From Aeromonas finlandensis (lineage in GTDB: Bacteria; Pseudomonadota; Gammaproteobacteria; Enterobacterales; Aeromonadaceae): DNA of 39,983 bases. The stretch's first letter is position 1. Each line of letters starts with the position of its first letter. Below, in pieces: positions 16,926 through 25,131 of the stretch. The notes beneath the pieces are model-generated. The model was not told the DNA's origin. It searched no databases and worked only from the letters and a program-made list of their open reading frames with translations. The position numbers and the translations under genes were made by a program. The stretch lies in the NCBI RefSeq assembly GCF_000764645.1, contig NZ_JRGK01000357.1, positions 1-39,983 on the forward strand. The letters run 5' to 3'.

Positions 16926-18587
16926 TTAGCCTTCGATCTTGCCCCAGGAGTCGCGCAGGGCAACGGTGCGGTTGAACACCAGATGCTCCGGGCTGGAGAG
17001 CTTGTTGTCGGCGCAGAAGTAGCCTTCACGCTCGAACTGGTAAGCCTGCTCCGGCTTGGCGCTCTTCAGGGAGGCCTCGACACGGGCACCCTCGATGATC
17101 ACCAGTGAATCCGGGTTCAGCGCGGCTTCGAAGTCATCCTCGGCACCCGGGTTCGGTACCTTGAACAGACGGTCGTAGAGACGCACTTCCGCTGGCAGGG
17201 AGTGAGTGGCGCTGACCCAGTGGATCACCCCTTTCACCTTGCGGCCATCGGCCGGATCCTTGCCCAGGGTCTCGGGATCGTAGGAGCAGTAGATGCAGGT
17301 GACCTTGCCATCGGCATCTTTCTCGATGCGCTCGGCCTTGACCACATAGGCATTGCGCAGACGCACTTCCTTGCCCAGCACCAGACGCTTGAACTGCTTG
17401 TTCGCCTCTTCTTTGAAGTCCGCTTCGTCGATGAAGATCTCGCGGGTAAAGTTCAGCTCACGGGTACCCATCTCGGCATTGCTCGGGTGGGCCGGGGCAG
17501 TCAGCACTTCGTCGGCAGCCAGATTCTCGATGACCACTTTCACCGGATGCAACACGGCCATGGCGCGCGGGGCATGCTCGTTGAGGTCTTCACGGATACA
17601 GGCTTCCAGCATGCTCATCTCGACGATGTTGTCCTGCTTGGTCACGCCGATGCGCTTGCAGAACTCGCGGATGGAGGCCGGGGTGTAACCACGACGACGC
17701 AGACCGGAAACGGTCAACATGCGCGGGTCGTCCCAGCCGTCTACGTGCTTCTCGGTCACCAGCAGGTTCAGCTTGCGCTTGGACATGACGGTGTATTCGA
17801 GGTTCAGACGAGAGAACTCGTACTGACGGGGGTGGCAGTCGATGGTGATGTTGTCCAGCACCCAGTCGTACAGACGACGGTTGTCCTGGAACTCCAGAGT
17901 ACAGATGGAGTGGGTGATCCCTTCCAGCGCGTCCGAGATGCAGTGGGTGAAGTCATACATCGGGTAGATGCACCACTTGTCACCGGTCTGGTGGTGGTGG
18001 GCAAACTTGATGCGGTAGATAACCGGATCGCGCATCACCATGAAGGGGGAGGCCATGTCGATCTTGGCGCGCAGGCAGGCGGTGCCTTCGGCGAACTCAC
18101 CGTTCTTCATCTTGGCAAACAGCGCCAGGTTCTCTTCCACGGTGCGATCGCGGAACGGGCTGTTCTTGCCAGCTTCAGTCAGGGTGCCGCGGTACTCGCG
18201 CATCTGCTCAGGCGTCAGCTCGTCCACATAGGCCAGACCCTTTTCAATCAGCTCGATGGCGTAGCCGTGCAGCTTGTCGAAATAGTCGGAGGAGTAGCAG
18301 ATCTCGCCATTCCACTGGAAGCCGAGCCACTGTACGTCCTGCTTGATGGACTCTACGTACTCGATATCTTCCTTCACCGGGTTGGTGTCATCGAAACGCA
18401 GGTTGCACTGGCCCTGATAGTCACGGGCGATGCCAAAGTTCAGGCAGATGGACTTGGCGTGGCCGATATGGAGATAACCGTTCGGCTCGGGCGGAAAACG
18501 GGTATGCACGCTGCTGTGCTTACCGCTGGCCAGATCTTCATCAATGATCTGACGAATAAAGTTGGTTGGGCTGTTCGCCTCGCTCAT
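16926..18587 (-). CDS. glnS: Glutaminyl-tRNA synthetase
   Basis: Charges tRNA-Gln directly. The 553-residue class Ic synthetase has the HIGH motif in [12 protein letters not shown] (residues 35-46), the KMSKS-equivalent VMSKRKL near residue 269, the acceptor-binding region and the two C-terminal anticodon-binding beta barrels ending near [21 protein letters not shown]. Length matches E. coli GlnRS (554). A purine-rich GAGGTGAATTC precedes the ATG. E. coli glnS is also next to nagE; here the molybdoenzyme operon and chitobiase lie between. Confidence 0.97.
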   Translation of the reverse strand: MSEANSPTNFIRQIIDEDLASGKHSSVHTRFPPEPNGYLHIGHAKSICLNFGIARDYQGQCNLRFDDTNPVKEDIEYVESIKQDVQWLGFQWNGEICYSSDYFDKLHGYAIELIEKGLAYVDELTPEQMREYRGTLTEAGKNSPFRDRTVEENLALFAKMKNGEFAEGTACLRAKIDMASPFMVMRDPVIYRIKFAHHHQTGDKWCIYPMYDFTHCISDALEGITHSICTLEFQDNRRLYDWVLDNITIDCHPRQYEFSRLNLEYTVMSKRKLNLLVTEKHVDGWDDPRMLTVSGLRRRGYTPASIREFCKRIGVTKQDNIVEMSMLEACIREDLNEHAPRAMAVLHPVKVVIENLAADEVLTAPAHPSNAEMGTRELNFTREIFIDEADFKEEANKQFKRLVLGKEVRLRNAYVVKAERIEKDADGKVTCIYCSYDPETLGKDPADGRKVKGVIHWVSATHSLPAEVRLYDRLFKVPNPGAEDDFEAALNPDSLVIIEGARVEASLKSAKPEQAYQFEREGYFCADNKLSSPEHLVFNRTVALRDSWGKIEG

Positions 18588-19106
18588 GAATTCACCTCGA
18601 ATGTCTCAGCTCATGGGGCAACCGCGCACCCCCGCTTAGAAACCGACAATGATCCACTATTCATCCATGAGGCTCAACAGGAATTTGCCGCTGCGCCTTA
18701 CGTAGCGGTACGACAGATGCCATTTGCATCAGGGGGGAGTCACTTCCCGAGCTGAAGCTGCATTAATTTCACCGCAATAGGGTCTCGCCCCGCGATATTG
18801 AAAACGACGTGTTACGCGCCGCCAGGGCGAGCGAGCTCCAGCGCGAACCCAAACAAGTCTCAATATGCCGATATCTTTGAAATAAAAACCCAATATCTTT
18901 AAACAAAAAAGACATTAATAGGTTATTTCAGAAACAAACAACACAAAATCAGCAACAAACACCAACAAATCATTTTCCAGATTGCACATTTCCAGCATAC
19001 AATTTGCAACTTTAATTTCTGCTGAAACTTCAGGAAAGATGGTCGACAACACCTGCCTCCCCTTTTCCCGAGCCTCCAGCCTCATCCTCAGACAGGTAGC
19101 TGAACC
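18588..19106. other. Regulatory region between glnS and the molybdoenzyme operon
   Basis: 519 bp with no supported gene. The glnS-proximal 200 bp is GC-rich and should contain the glnS promoter; a candidate is TTGAGC-N17-GATCAT on the leftward strand near 18660-18690. From about 18860 to 19020 it is very AT-rich. It holds a pair of direct repeats (separate entry) and a TACAAT -10-like hexamer at 18998-19003, about 105 bp before the operon start, with only a weak -35. Confidence 0.5.
18871..18910. promoter_or_regulatory. Two direct repeats 22 bp apart upstream of the molybdoenzyme operon
   Basis: ATATCTTTGAAATAAAAA (18871-18888) and ATATCTTTAAACAAAAAA (18893-18910) agree at 15 of 18 positions. 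They start 22 bp apart, about two helical turns, as expected for tandem activator sites on one DNA face, and lie about 90-130 bp before the possible -10. No regulator gene is in the operon, so what binds is unknown. Confidence 0.4.
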
Positions 19107-21941
19107 ATGTCCTATTCCGTATCAAGACGTGAATTCATCAAACAGTGCGTCATCGCCGGCATCGCCGTCTACAGCGCGCCCCTCCTCGCCAACCTTTCGC
19201 TATCCGGCATGGAAGACGAGGTCTTCGATCCCCAGTTGCTTGGCCAATGGAAGCAGGGCGGCAAAATCAAGTTTCGTAGCGATGGCCTGGCCAAGGTCAC
19301 CGGCCAGAAGATCTACGGCCGCGACTATCGCGCACAGGATCTGAGCGGCTGGCCATCCCGTCAGCAACATGCGCTGCTGATCCGGGTCGACAGGGCAGAT
19401 CGCATCTATCTCGGGCTGGATCTCTCCATGCTACCCGCCAATACCCAGCCCCGCCGGGTAATCACAGCGGCCGATCTGGTACGGGACGGCGTAGAACTGC
19501 CCTCCCCTATCTACGGTATCAACATGATGGTGAACGAAGGGGCCACCCCGGACTATCTGGGTCAAGCGGCCGCCATGCTCATCTTCCAGGACTTCGCCAC
19601 CTTTAACCGAGCCAAGCAGCGCCTGCAATTCAACAACAAGGTGGTGCGCTACGGTGCAGTGACGCCACTGGTCGCCACCACCCGCGATCCCTGGGCCTGC
19701 TGGCGCATCATCCGGATCGAGGGCAAGCTCGGCTCGGGGGATCAATACAGCACCTTGAAGAACGGACTCTTCTTCCCGGCCATCGTCAATCACCAGCCAG
19801 TTTGGCCAGCGGCCAAAGCCGATGGCAGTGCAGGTGAGCAGGGGATGTATCAGGCCGGGCTGGTACACAAGGAGCTGGAGACCGACGATGCCCTGGTGCT
19901 GGATCGCACCTATCAGACCCAATTCATCGAACCCATGATGATGGAACCGGAAAACTTCAACGGCTGGTTCGATGCGAAAGCGCGCACCATGCACCTGGTA
20001 GTGAGCATCCAGTCCCCTCACGACTTCTACTACGAAGCTGCCGAGATGCTGGCCAAGGGCCCGCTGGCAGGGAAAGTCGACAAACTGGTGGTGCACTCCC
20101 CCTTCATCGGGGGGGGCTTCGGGGCAAAGGATCACTCCATATTCCCCTTCTATGGCCTGATCGCGACCATCTATGGCGATGGTCCGGTGCGCCTGGCCAA
20201 CGATCGTTTCGAACAGTTCCAGGGGGGCCTCAAGCGCCATCCGTTCAACATGCACAACCAGCTGGTGCTCGACAAGCAGAGTGGCCAGTTCCGCGCCTTG
20301 ATCAGTGCCATGACCCTCGACGGTGGCGGTCGCCTGAACTTCACCGGCTCAGTGGCCAGCGTAGGCGCCAGCGCCATTCAAGGTGTCTACTACCTACCCA
20401 AAAATGACATAACCGCGGTCGCCCTGCCATCCGAGAACCCTGACTGCGGCTCCATGCGTGGCTACGGGGCGCTACAAACCATGACAGCCATGGAGATGAT
20501 GGTCAACGAGGCCGCCGCACTGTTGAAGATGGACCCGCTGGAGCTGCGGCGCCGCAACCTGATCAAACCCGGACAACCCAATACCCAGGGGGCTATTCCC
20601 GAGGGCAACAACCGTTACCCCGAGATCCTGACAATGGCCGAACAGCACGAGATCTGGGCACAACGCCAGGCGAGGAAACAGGCTTACGAGGCCCAGCACC
20701 CGGATCGCCTGCACGGCACGGGGTTCAGCATCGCCACCAAGGACTATGGCACCGGTGCCGTGGCCCCCTCCGCCTGCGTCGAACTGACAAGCAAGGGGGA
20801 GATCATCCTCAAAATCAGTTGCATGGAGATGGGCACCGGGACCCAGACCTCCCAGGCCGAGATCGTCAGCCGCTACTTCGGCCAACCGGCCGATACCATA
20901 GATCTCGCCGAAATCGCGCTCTGGGAGAGCTTCAAGCTGGTCTCGACCGATAATCCCTACACAATTTCTCAGGAACGCCAAGACGAGATGCAGAAGAACC
21001 CGCGCTGGACGCTGGCCATTCCGCAAGCCTCCTCGGCCTCCATTTCCGCCTACTTCCAGAGTCATGCAACCGTCACCGCGGCCCGTATCCTGTTTGAGCA
21101 GACACTCTGGCCAGCGGCAACCTCCATCTGGCGCAAGCAGTACTTCGTCGGGCAGGCTGGTCTGGATCTGGGCCCCCCCAGCGAGGCTACCTGGACCACT
21201 GCGGGGCTGACGACCCGTGGTATGCCGCCATTACCTCTCACCCTGCTGGCTGCTCATGCTCATGCCAACGGTCTCATCACCGGCACCATGGTGCACAGTT
21301 TCAACCGCTGGGCCTGGGCCGAGTGTGACTTCACCATCGAGGGCCAGAGCCAGCGCCTGCCCATCGATGCGCTGGCAATACGCTACGGCGACGGCGCCAG
21401 CAGCAAGAGACGCGCACAAGCTGATGCCAACGGCTACCACCTGCTCGATCGTACCCGGGCTCACTTCCCCAGTACCAGCCTGCTCAACGCCATGGTGACC
21501 TATTACGCCCCCTGCGCCACGCTGGTCGAAATAGCGGTCGAGAAAGGCTCCGGCAAAGTGCACATCCTGTCCGCACACAGCTGGCTGGACGCCGGTCGGG
21601 TCATAGTCCCCGAGCTGGTGGAAGGCCAGATCCAGGGAGGGCTGGCTATGGGGGTAGGTCACGCCCTGTATGAATACTTGCCAGCAGGGCAGGACGGGCC
21701 GGGCAATGGCACTTGGAACCTGAACCGCTATCAGGTCCCCCTGGCTCACCAACTGCCTGTCTGGAACCTGACCCACACCCTGCTGGCTCCACTCTCACCG
21801 ACCGATGCCACCAAGGGCATTGGCGAAGTGGTGATGATACCCGTCGTCGCCGCCCTGGCCGAAGCCATCTATCAGGCGATCGGTACTCGTTTTTATCATC
21901 TTCCCATCACAGCATCCGACATTCAGAAGGCCATCCAATGA
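19107..21941 (+). CDS. Xanthine-oxidase-family molybdopterin subunit, Tat-exported
   Basis: The 944-residue large subunit of a periplasmic molybdenum hydroxylase. The N-terminus SRREFIKQCVIAGIAVYSAP is a twin-arginine signal (Arg7-Arg8), so the folded holoenzyme should be exported. It has the aldehyde oxidase/xanthine dehydrogenase molybdopterin domains: KVTGQKIYGRDY, the cofactor loop GGGFGAKDHSIFPFYG (about 333-348), GSMRGYGALQTM and the motif TKGIGEVVMIP near the C-terminus, whose Glu matches the active-site glutamate of the family. The arrangement resembles IorB of isoquinoline 1-oxidoreductase and acetic-acid-bacteria aldehyde dehydrogenases, with the cofactor domains on a single chain. 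The substrate cannot be read from sequence. Its TGA overlaps the next ATG. Confidence 0.88.
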   Translation: MSYSVSRREFIKQCVIAGIAVYSAPLLANLSLSGMEDEVFDPQLLGQWKQGGKIKFRSDGLAKVTGQKIYGRDYRAQDLSGWPSRQQHALLIRVDRADRIYLGLDLSMLPANTQPRRVITAADLVRDGVELPSPIYGINMMVNEGATPDYLGQAAAMLIFQDFATFNRAKQRLQFNNKVVRYGAVTPLVATTRDPWACWRIIRIEGKLGSGDQYSTLKNGLFFPAIVNHQPVWPAAKADGSAGEQGMYQAGLVHKELETDDALVLDRTYQTQFIEPMMMEPENFNGWFDAKARTMHLVVSIQSPHDFYYEAAEMLAKGPLAGKVDKLVVHSPFIGGGFGAKDHSIFPFYGLIATIYGDGPVRLANDRFEQFQGGLKRHPFNMHNQLVLDKQSGQFRALISAMTLDGGGRLNFTGSVASVGASAIQGVYYLPKNDITAVALPSENPDCGSMRGYGALQTMTAMEMMVNEAAALLKMDPLELRRRNLIKPGQPNTQGAIPEGNNRYPEILTMAEQHEIWAQRQARKQAYEAQHPDRLHGTGFSIATKDYGTGAVAPSACVELTSKGEIILKISCMEMGTGTQTSQAEIVSRYFGQPADTIDLAEIALWESFKLVSTDNPYTISQERQDEMQKNPRWTLAIPQASSASISAYFQSHATVTAARILFEQTLWPAATSIWRKQYFVGQAGLDLGPPSEATWTTAGLTTRGMPPLPLTLLAAHAHANGLITGTMVHSFNRWAWAECDFTIEGQSQRLPIDALAIRYGDGASSKRRAQADANGYHLLDRTRAHFPSTSLLNAMVTYYAPCATLVEIAVEKGSGKVHILSAHSWLDAGRVIVPELVEGQIQGGLAMGVGHALYEYLPAGQDGPGNGTWNLNRYQVPLAHQLPVWNLTHTLLAPLSPTDATKGIGEVVMIPVVAALAEAIYQAIGTRFYHLPITASDIQKAIQ

Positions 21942-22468
21942 TCACCGTAAACATGACCATCAACGACCGTCTCATTGGCCCGATCGAAGTGGATGACAAC
22001 ACCATGATGATCGACTTCCTGCACGAGTATGTGAACCTGACCGGGACCAAGTTCGGCTGTGGCGTCGGTGTCTGCCATGCCTGCACTATCGTCGTCGACA
22101 GAGCGGATGGGACCAGCGAGAGCGTGCGCACCTGCATCAACGGGGTGGGGCGCTTCAACGGCCAGCGCATACGTACGGTGGAAGGTCACGCCAAACGCAA
22201 CAACCTGGGCAAGATCATCGCCCTGAGTCCAGTACAGAAGACCTTCCTGGATCACTTCTCATTTCAGTGTGGCTGGTGTACCTCGGGCTTCGTCAACGAG
22301 ACCACAGTGCTGCTGGAGCGGCTGCGCAAGCAGCCGGTGGCCATGGCCGATCTCGAATCCACTATCGAGGGGGCACTTAAAGATCACATCTGCCGATGCA
22401 CCGGTTACAAAAAATATTACGAGGGAGTCAAGGCCATGCTGATCTCGGAGGGGGTGGTACGTACATGA
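21938..22468 (+). CDS. [2Fe-2S] subunit of the molybdenum hydroxylase
   Basis: The 176-residue protein carries two iron-sulphur clusters that pass electrons from the molybdenum centre. The plant-ferredoxin-type site is C41-x4-C46-x2-C49 with Cys66 (FGCGVGVCHACT, VRTC). The second, all-helical site is C111-x2-C114 and C152-x-C154 (QCGWCTSGF, HICRCTGYKKYY). It closely follows the IorA/CoxS/XdhA small-subunit pattern. It has no signal peptide, so it probably leaves the cell by hitch-hiking on the Tat signal of the large subunit. Start and stop overlap both neighbours by four bases, so the operon is tightly coupled. Confidence 0.93.
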   Translation: MITVNMTINDRLIGPIEVDDNTMMIDFLHEYVNLTGTKFGCGVGVCHACTIVVDRADGTSESVRTCINGVGRFNGQRIRTVEGHAKRNNLGKIIALSPVQKTFLDHFSFQCGWCTSGFVNETTVLLERLRKQPVAMADLESTIEGALKDHICRCTGYKKYYEGVKAMLISEGVVRT

Positions 22469-23682
22469 TGCTCTCCAGACTCACATTCGCACTCTTGCTT
22501 GGCGCCGGTGCCGTATCTGCGGCCGACGCACCGGATCCGCTGGTGGCACGGGGACAATACCTGTCCAAGGTGGGTGACTGCGCCGCCTGCCATACCGCCG
22601 AAGGCGGTCAGAAATATGCAGGTGGACTGGCGTTCAAAACCCCTTTTGGCGTCATTTACTCCACCAATATCAGCTCCGACAAGACCAACGGTATCGGCCA
22701 GTACAGCTATGAGCAGTTCTATGAGGTAATGCACAACGGCAACGCCCCCGGGGGACGGCTCTATCCAGCCATGCCCTACACCTCCTATCACCTGATAACG
22801 GATGAGGACATGAAGGCGCTCTACGCCTACTTCATGCAGACCAAACCGGCCGCTACCCCAAACCGCGACAACGAGGTCGGCTTTCCCTTCAACGTGCGTA
22901 CCGGCCTACTGTTCTGGAATGTGGTGGCCCATCAAGACAACGCCTTCCAGCCGGATCCTGCCAAAAGCAGCAACTGGAACCGTGGTCGCTATCTGGTGGA
23001 TGGATTGGGGCACTGTGGCGAATGCCACACGCCACGGAATACCTTCATGGCGATGGATGAGTCACGCTATCTGAAAGGGGCCATGATCGAGGGGGTGATG
23101 GCTCCGGAGATCACCGCCACCGAGCTCAGGCGTCAGGGCTGGACCCATGACTCCCTGACCCGGCTGCTGCGCAAGGGCTATTCGGTCAAGGGCGGCGTCT
23201 TCGCCGGTATGTATCCCGTAGTCGAGAAGAGCTTCGCCAACCTGACCGATGAGGACATGCATGCGGTCACCAGCTATTTGCTCGACAGTGATACTCCGCT
23301 GCCGCCCCCCAAACCCAAGCAGGTCACCCTGGATAAGAGACATCCGGGTTATGGGCTCTATCGGGACTATTGCGCCGGCTGCCACGGCCAGGAGGGACAA
23401 GGCAAGCCGAACGTGACGCCATCCATGTACGCTAACAGCACTCTGGATCAGACGACCCCGACCAACACCCTGGCTGTGCTGCTGCGCGGGATCCCGGCCC
23501 AGAGTTACAGCCAGACTGAACGCTTCGCCCCCATGCCCGGCTACGCCAGCGAGCTCAGCGAACAGCAACTGGCGGATCTGGTGAACTTCCTGCGCCAGAC
23601 CTGGGCCCATCAAGCTTCCACTCTGAGTGCCGACGACATCAAGACACTGAAGCAGGAGATCGTCGAGGCGCACGATGAGTAA
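22465..23682 (+). CDS. Three-heme cytochrome c subunit
   Basis: A 405-residue exported cytochrome. MMLSRLTFALLLGAGAVSAADA is a Sec signal peptide with cleavage after an AxA-like site. Three CxxCH heme sites are visible: CAACH at residue 39, CGECH at 184 and CAGCH at 303, with likely methionine ligands in segments such as YPAMPY and MYPVV. It has the layout of the cytochrome subunits of gluconate 2-dehydrogenase, alcohol dehydrogenase and periplasmic aldehyde dehydrogenases. It should carry electrons from the 2Fe-2S subunit to the quinone pool or another acceptor. The start is the first ATG of the overlap with the preceding stop; no C-terminal anchor was seen. Confidence 0.9.
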   Translation: MMLSRLTFALLLGAGAVSAADAPDPLVARGQYLSKVGDCAACHTAEGGQKYAGGLAFKTPFGVIYSTNISSDKTNGIGQYSYEQFYEVMHNGNAPGGRLYPAMPYTSYHLITDEDMKALYAYFMQTKPAATPNRDNEVGFPFNVRTGLLFWNVVAHQDNAFQPDPAKSSNWNRGRYLVDGLGHCGECHTPRNTFMAMDESRYLKGAMIEGVMAPEITATELRRQGWTHDSLTRLLRKGYSVKGGVFAGMYPVVEKSFANLTDEDMHAVTSYLLDSDTPLPPPKPKQVTLDKRHPGYGLYRDYCAGCHGQEGQGKPNVTPSMYANSTLDQTTPTNTLAVLLRGIPAQSYSQTERFAPMPGYASELSEQQLADLVNFLRQTWAHQASTLSADDIKTLKQEIVEAHDE

Positions 23683-24664
23683 TGATCAGGCCGAGGTACT
23701 GCATCAGAGCCTCAGCTGGCTGGCCCAAGGGAGATGCATCTGGCTATGCAGCATAGTCGCGACTTATGGCTCGGCCCCCCGTCCAAGGGGGGCTCTGTTC
23801 GCCACCGATGGTACCCATCGCAGTGGGTCCATCTCCGGCGGTTGCATCGAGGATGCCTTCGTCAACATGCTGGCCAGAGGAGAGCATGACGCCCCCCTGA
23901 GCCTACTGGACTATGGCGCCCATCTGGCCCCCGATGGCAGTGCGTTCGAGCTGCCGTGCGGCGGCCGCATCCGGCTGCTGGTCGAACGCCTCGAGGGGGA
24001 CGAAGCCAGCGCGGATCTGGCGGCGTGGCTGACCAAACTGCAGGGCGACCTCCCCTTCGTGCGGGAGGTACTGCTTGATCAGGGGAAACGCACCTATCTG
24101 GCCGGAGAGGTAAAGGAACTGTGCGAACAAGACGAACCAGGCCGGGTACGCCTGAGCTATGCCCTGCGCTGGCGCCTGCTGTTGCTCGGTATCAGCCAGG
24201 TGAGTGAGCAGGTGGCACGACTCGGTCAGGCCGCCGGTTTCGAGGTGCGGCTGTGCGATACCCGTGAGCTGTACCGCAGTGACTGGCACTGGGGGCCAGA
24301 ACAAGGGGGCATAGCGGTGGAGTGGTGCGATCCCGAGCGCTTCGTCGAGCGCCATGCCACGGCCCAGAGCGCCGTACTCGCTCTGGCCCATGACCCCAGG
24401 ATCGACGATGCAGGGCTGATGGCAGGACTCGAATCCAATGCCTTCTATCTCGGAGCCATGGGCTCTGTGCGTACCACTGCCCGTCGGCTGGAGCGGCTGC
24501 AGCGGATCGGTGAGGCGAGTCAATACCAACTTGCGCGGATCCACGCACCGATCGGGCTGCCTATCGGCAGCAAGACCCCGATCGAGATCGCCATCGCCGT
24601 GCTGGCCGAGGTGATCGCCGTACGCCAGGGTATCACATTGCAAAACTGCACAGATGCGACCTGA
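23675..24664 (+). CDS. XdhC/CoxI-family molybdenum cofactor maturation protein
   Basis: The 329-residue protein has the two XdhC domains. The first is in the N-terminal half: WLCSIVATYGSAPRPRGALFA, RSGSISGGCIEDAF and a conserved cysteine in ELPCGGRIRLLVE. The second is Rossmann-like in the C-terminal half: LLLLGISQVSEQVARLGQAAGF, AVLALAHDPRIDD, NAFYLGAMGSVRTTARR and IHAPIGLPIGSKTPIEIAIAV (shown here in part). XdhC proteins bind and insert the sulphurated cofactor into enzymes of this family. It overlaps the cytochrome gene by 8 bp, and a nucleotidyltransferase remnant follows, a typical pairing. Confidence 0.92.
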   Translation: MSNDQAEVLHQSLSWLAQGRCIWLCSIVATYGSAPRPRGALFATDGTHRSGSISGGCIEDAFVNMLARGEHDAPLSLLDYGAHLAPDGSAFELPCGGRIRLLVERLEGDEASADLAAWLTKLQGDLPFVREVLLDQGKRTYLAGEVKELCEQDEPGRVRLSYALRWRLLLLGISQVSEQVARLGQAAGFEVRLCDTRELYRSDWHWGPEQGGIAVEWCDPERFVERHATAQSAVLALAHDPRIDDAGLMAGLESNAFYLGAMGSVRTTARRLERLQRIGEASQYQLARIHAPIGLPIGSKTPIEIAIAVLAEVIAVRQGITLQNCTDAT

Positions 24665-24885
24665 GTGCGTCGCGCTGCTGCTGGCAGCCATCTGCTCCCG
24701 CCGCGATGGCAGTGACAAGCGTCTCGCAGGGTCCCTCCTTGATCCTGCGTACCCTCGCCTCCCTGCTCCCCGGTCATGACAGTGTCCTGGTGGTACCAGG
24801 CTGCAAAGACGAGACGCTGCGTACCACTGGACGATCCCGGCTGCGTACAAGAGATCGACTGGCCAGAAGATCCGCGTTCACCAGC
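24654..24885 (+). pseudogene. Remnant of a MobA/MocA-like molybdenum cofactor nucleotidyltransferase
   Basis: Three short homologous pieces lie in three successive frames. Frame one from the ATG at 24654 reads VALLLAAICSRRDGSDKRLAG, matching the family start ALLLAAGxSxRxGxxKxL with the key Gly changed to Ile. Frame two, from about 24739, reads LILRTLASLLPGHDSVLVVPG. Frame three, from about 24824, reads PLDDPGCVQEIDWPED. Together they give the first ~75 residues in the right order; the rest (GMG motif, catalytic Asp region) is gone. The gene overlaps the XdhC stop, as an intact partner would. In E. coli MocA makes the cytosine dinucleotide form used by XDH-family enzymes. Confidence 0.75.
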
Positions 24886-24965
24886 CAGGCCCTTCAGGGC
24901 AGACATTTCCCACACCGCTCACCCCTCCAAGAGGTTCTGGTCCACAGCATGCCTGAACAGAGGAC

Positions 24966-24992
24966 AAAAAAAGCCCCGCACAAGGCGGGGCT
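24966..24992 (-). terminator. Intrinsic terminator for chb
   Basis: AGCCCCGC and its complement (24972-24979, 24985-24992) form an 8-bp stem with a 5-nt loop. On the leftward strand it is followed by seven T, so it ends chitobiase transcripts about 140 bp past the stop. Confidence 0.85.
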
Positions 24993-25088
24993 GAAAGTGA
25001 TGAAAAACAAAACAGACAATTACACACAACAAAGGCTCACACGCACAGTCAACCTTTCCCAAAGCAGATGCGCCATCGTCCTTGGGAA

Positions 25089-25110
25089 AGGTGGGTCTTG
25101 CGACCCACCT
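25089..25110. other. Hairpin just downstream of chb
   Basis: AGGTGGGTC and its complement form a perfect 9-bp stem with a 4-nt loop about 22 bp past the chb stop. The leftward T-run is only three bases, so it is probably an mRNA-stabilising or pausing element rather than the terminator. Confidence 0.5.
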
Positions 25111-25131
25111 CATGTTAACGGTTGACTGCTA

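Noticed and set aside
17202..18755. A 517-codon rightward open frame across glnS
   Set aside because: It is a mirror of the biased GlnRS coding frame, with no motif of its own.
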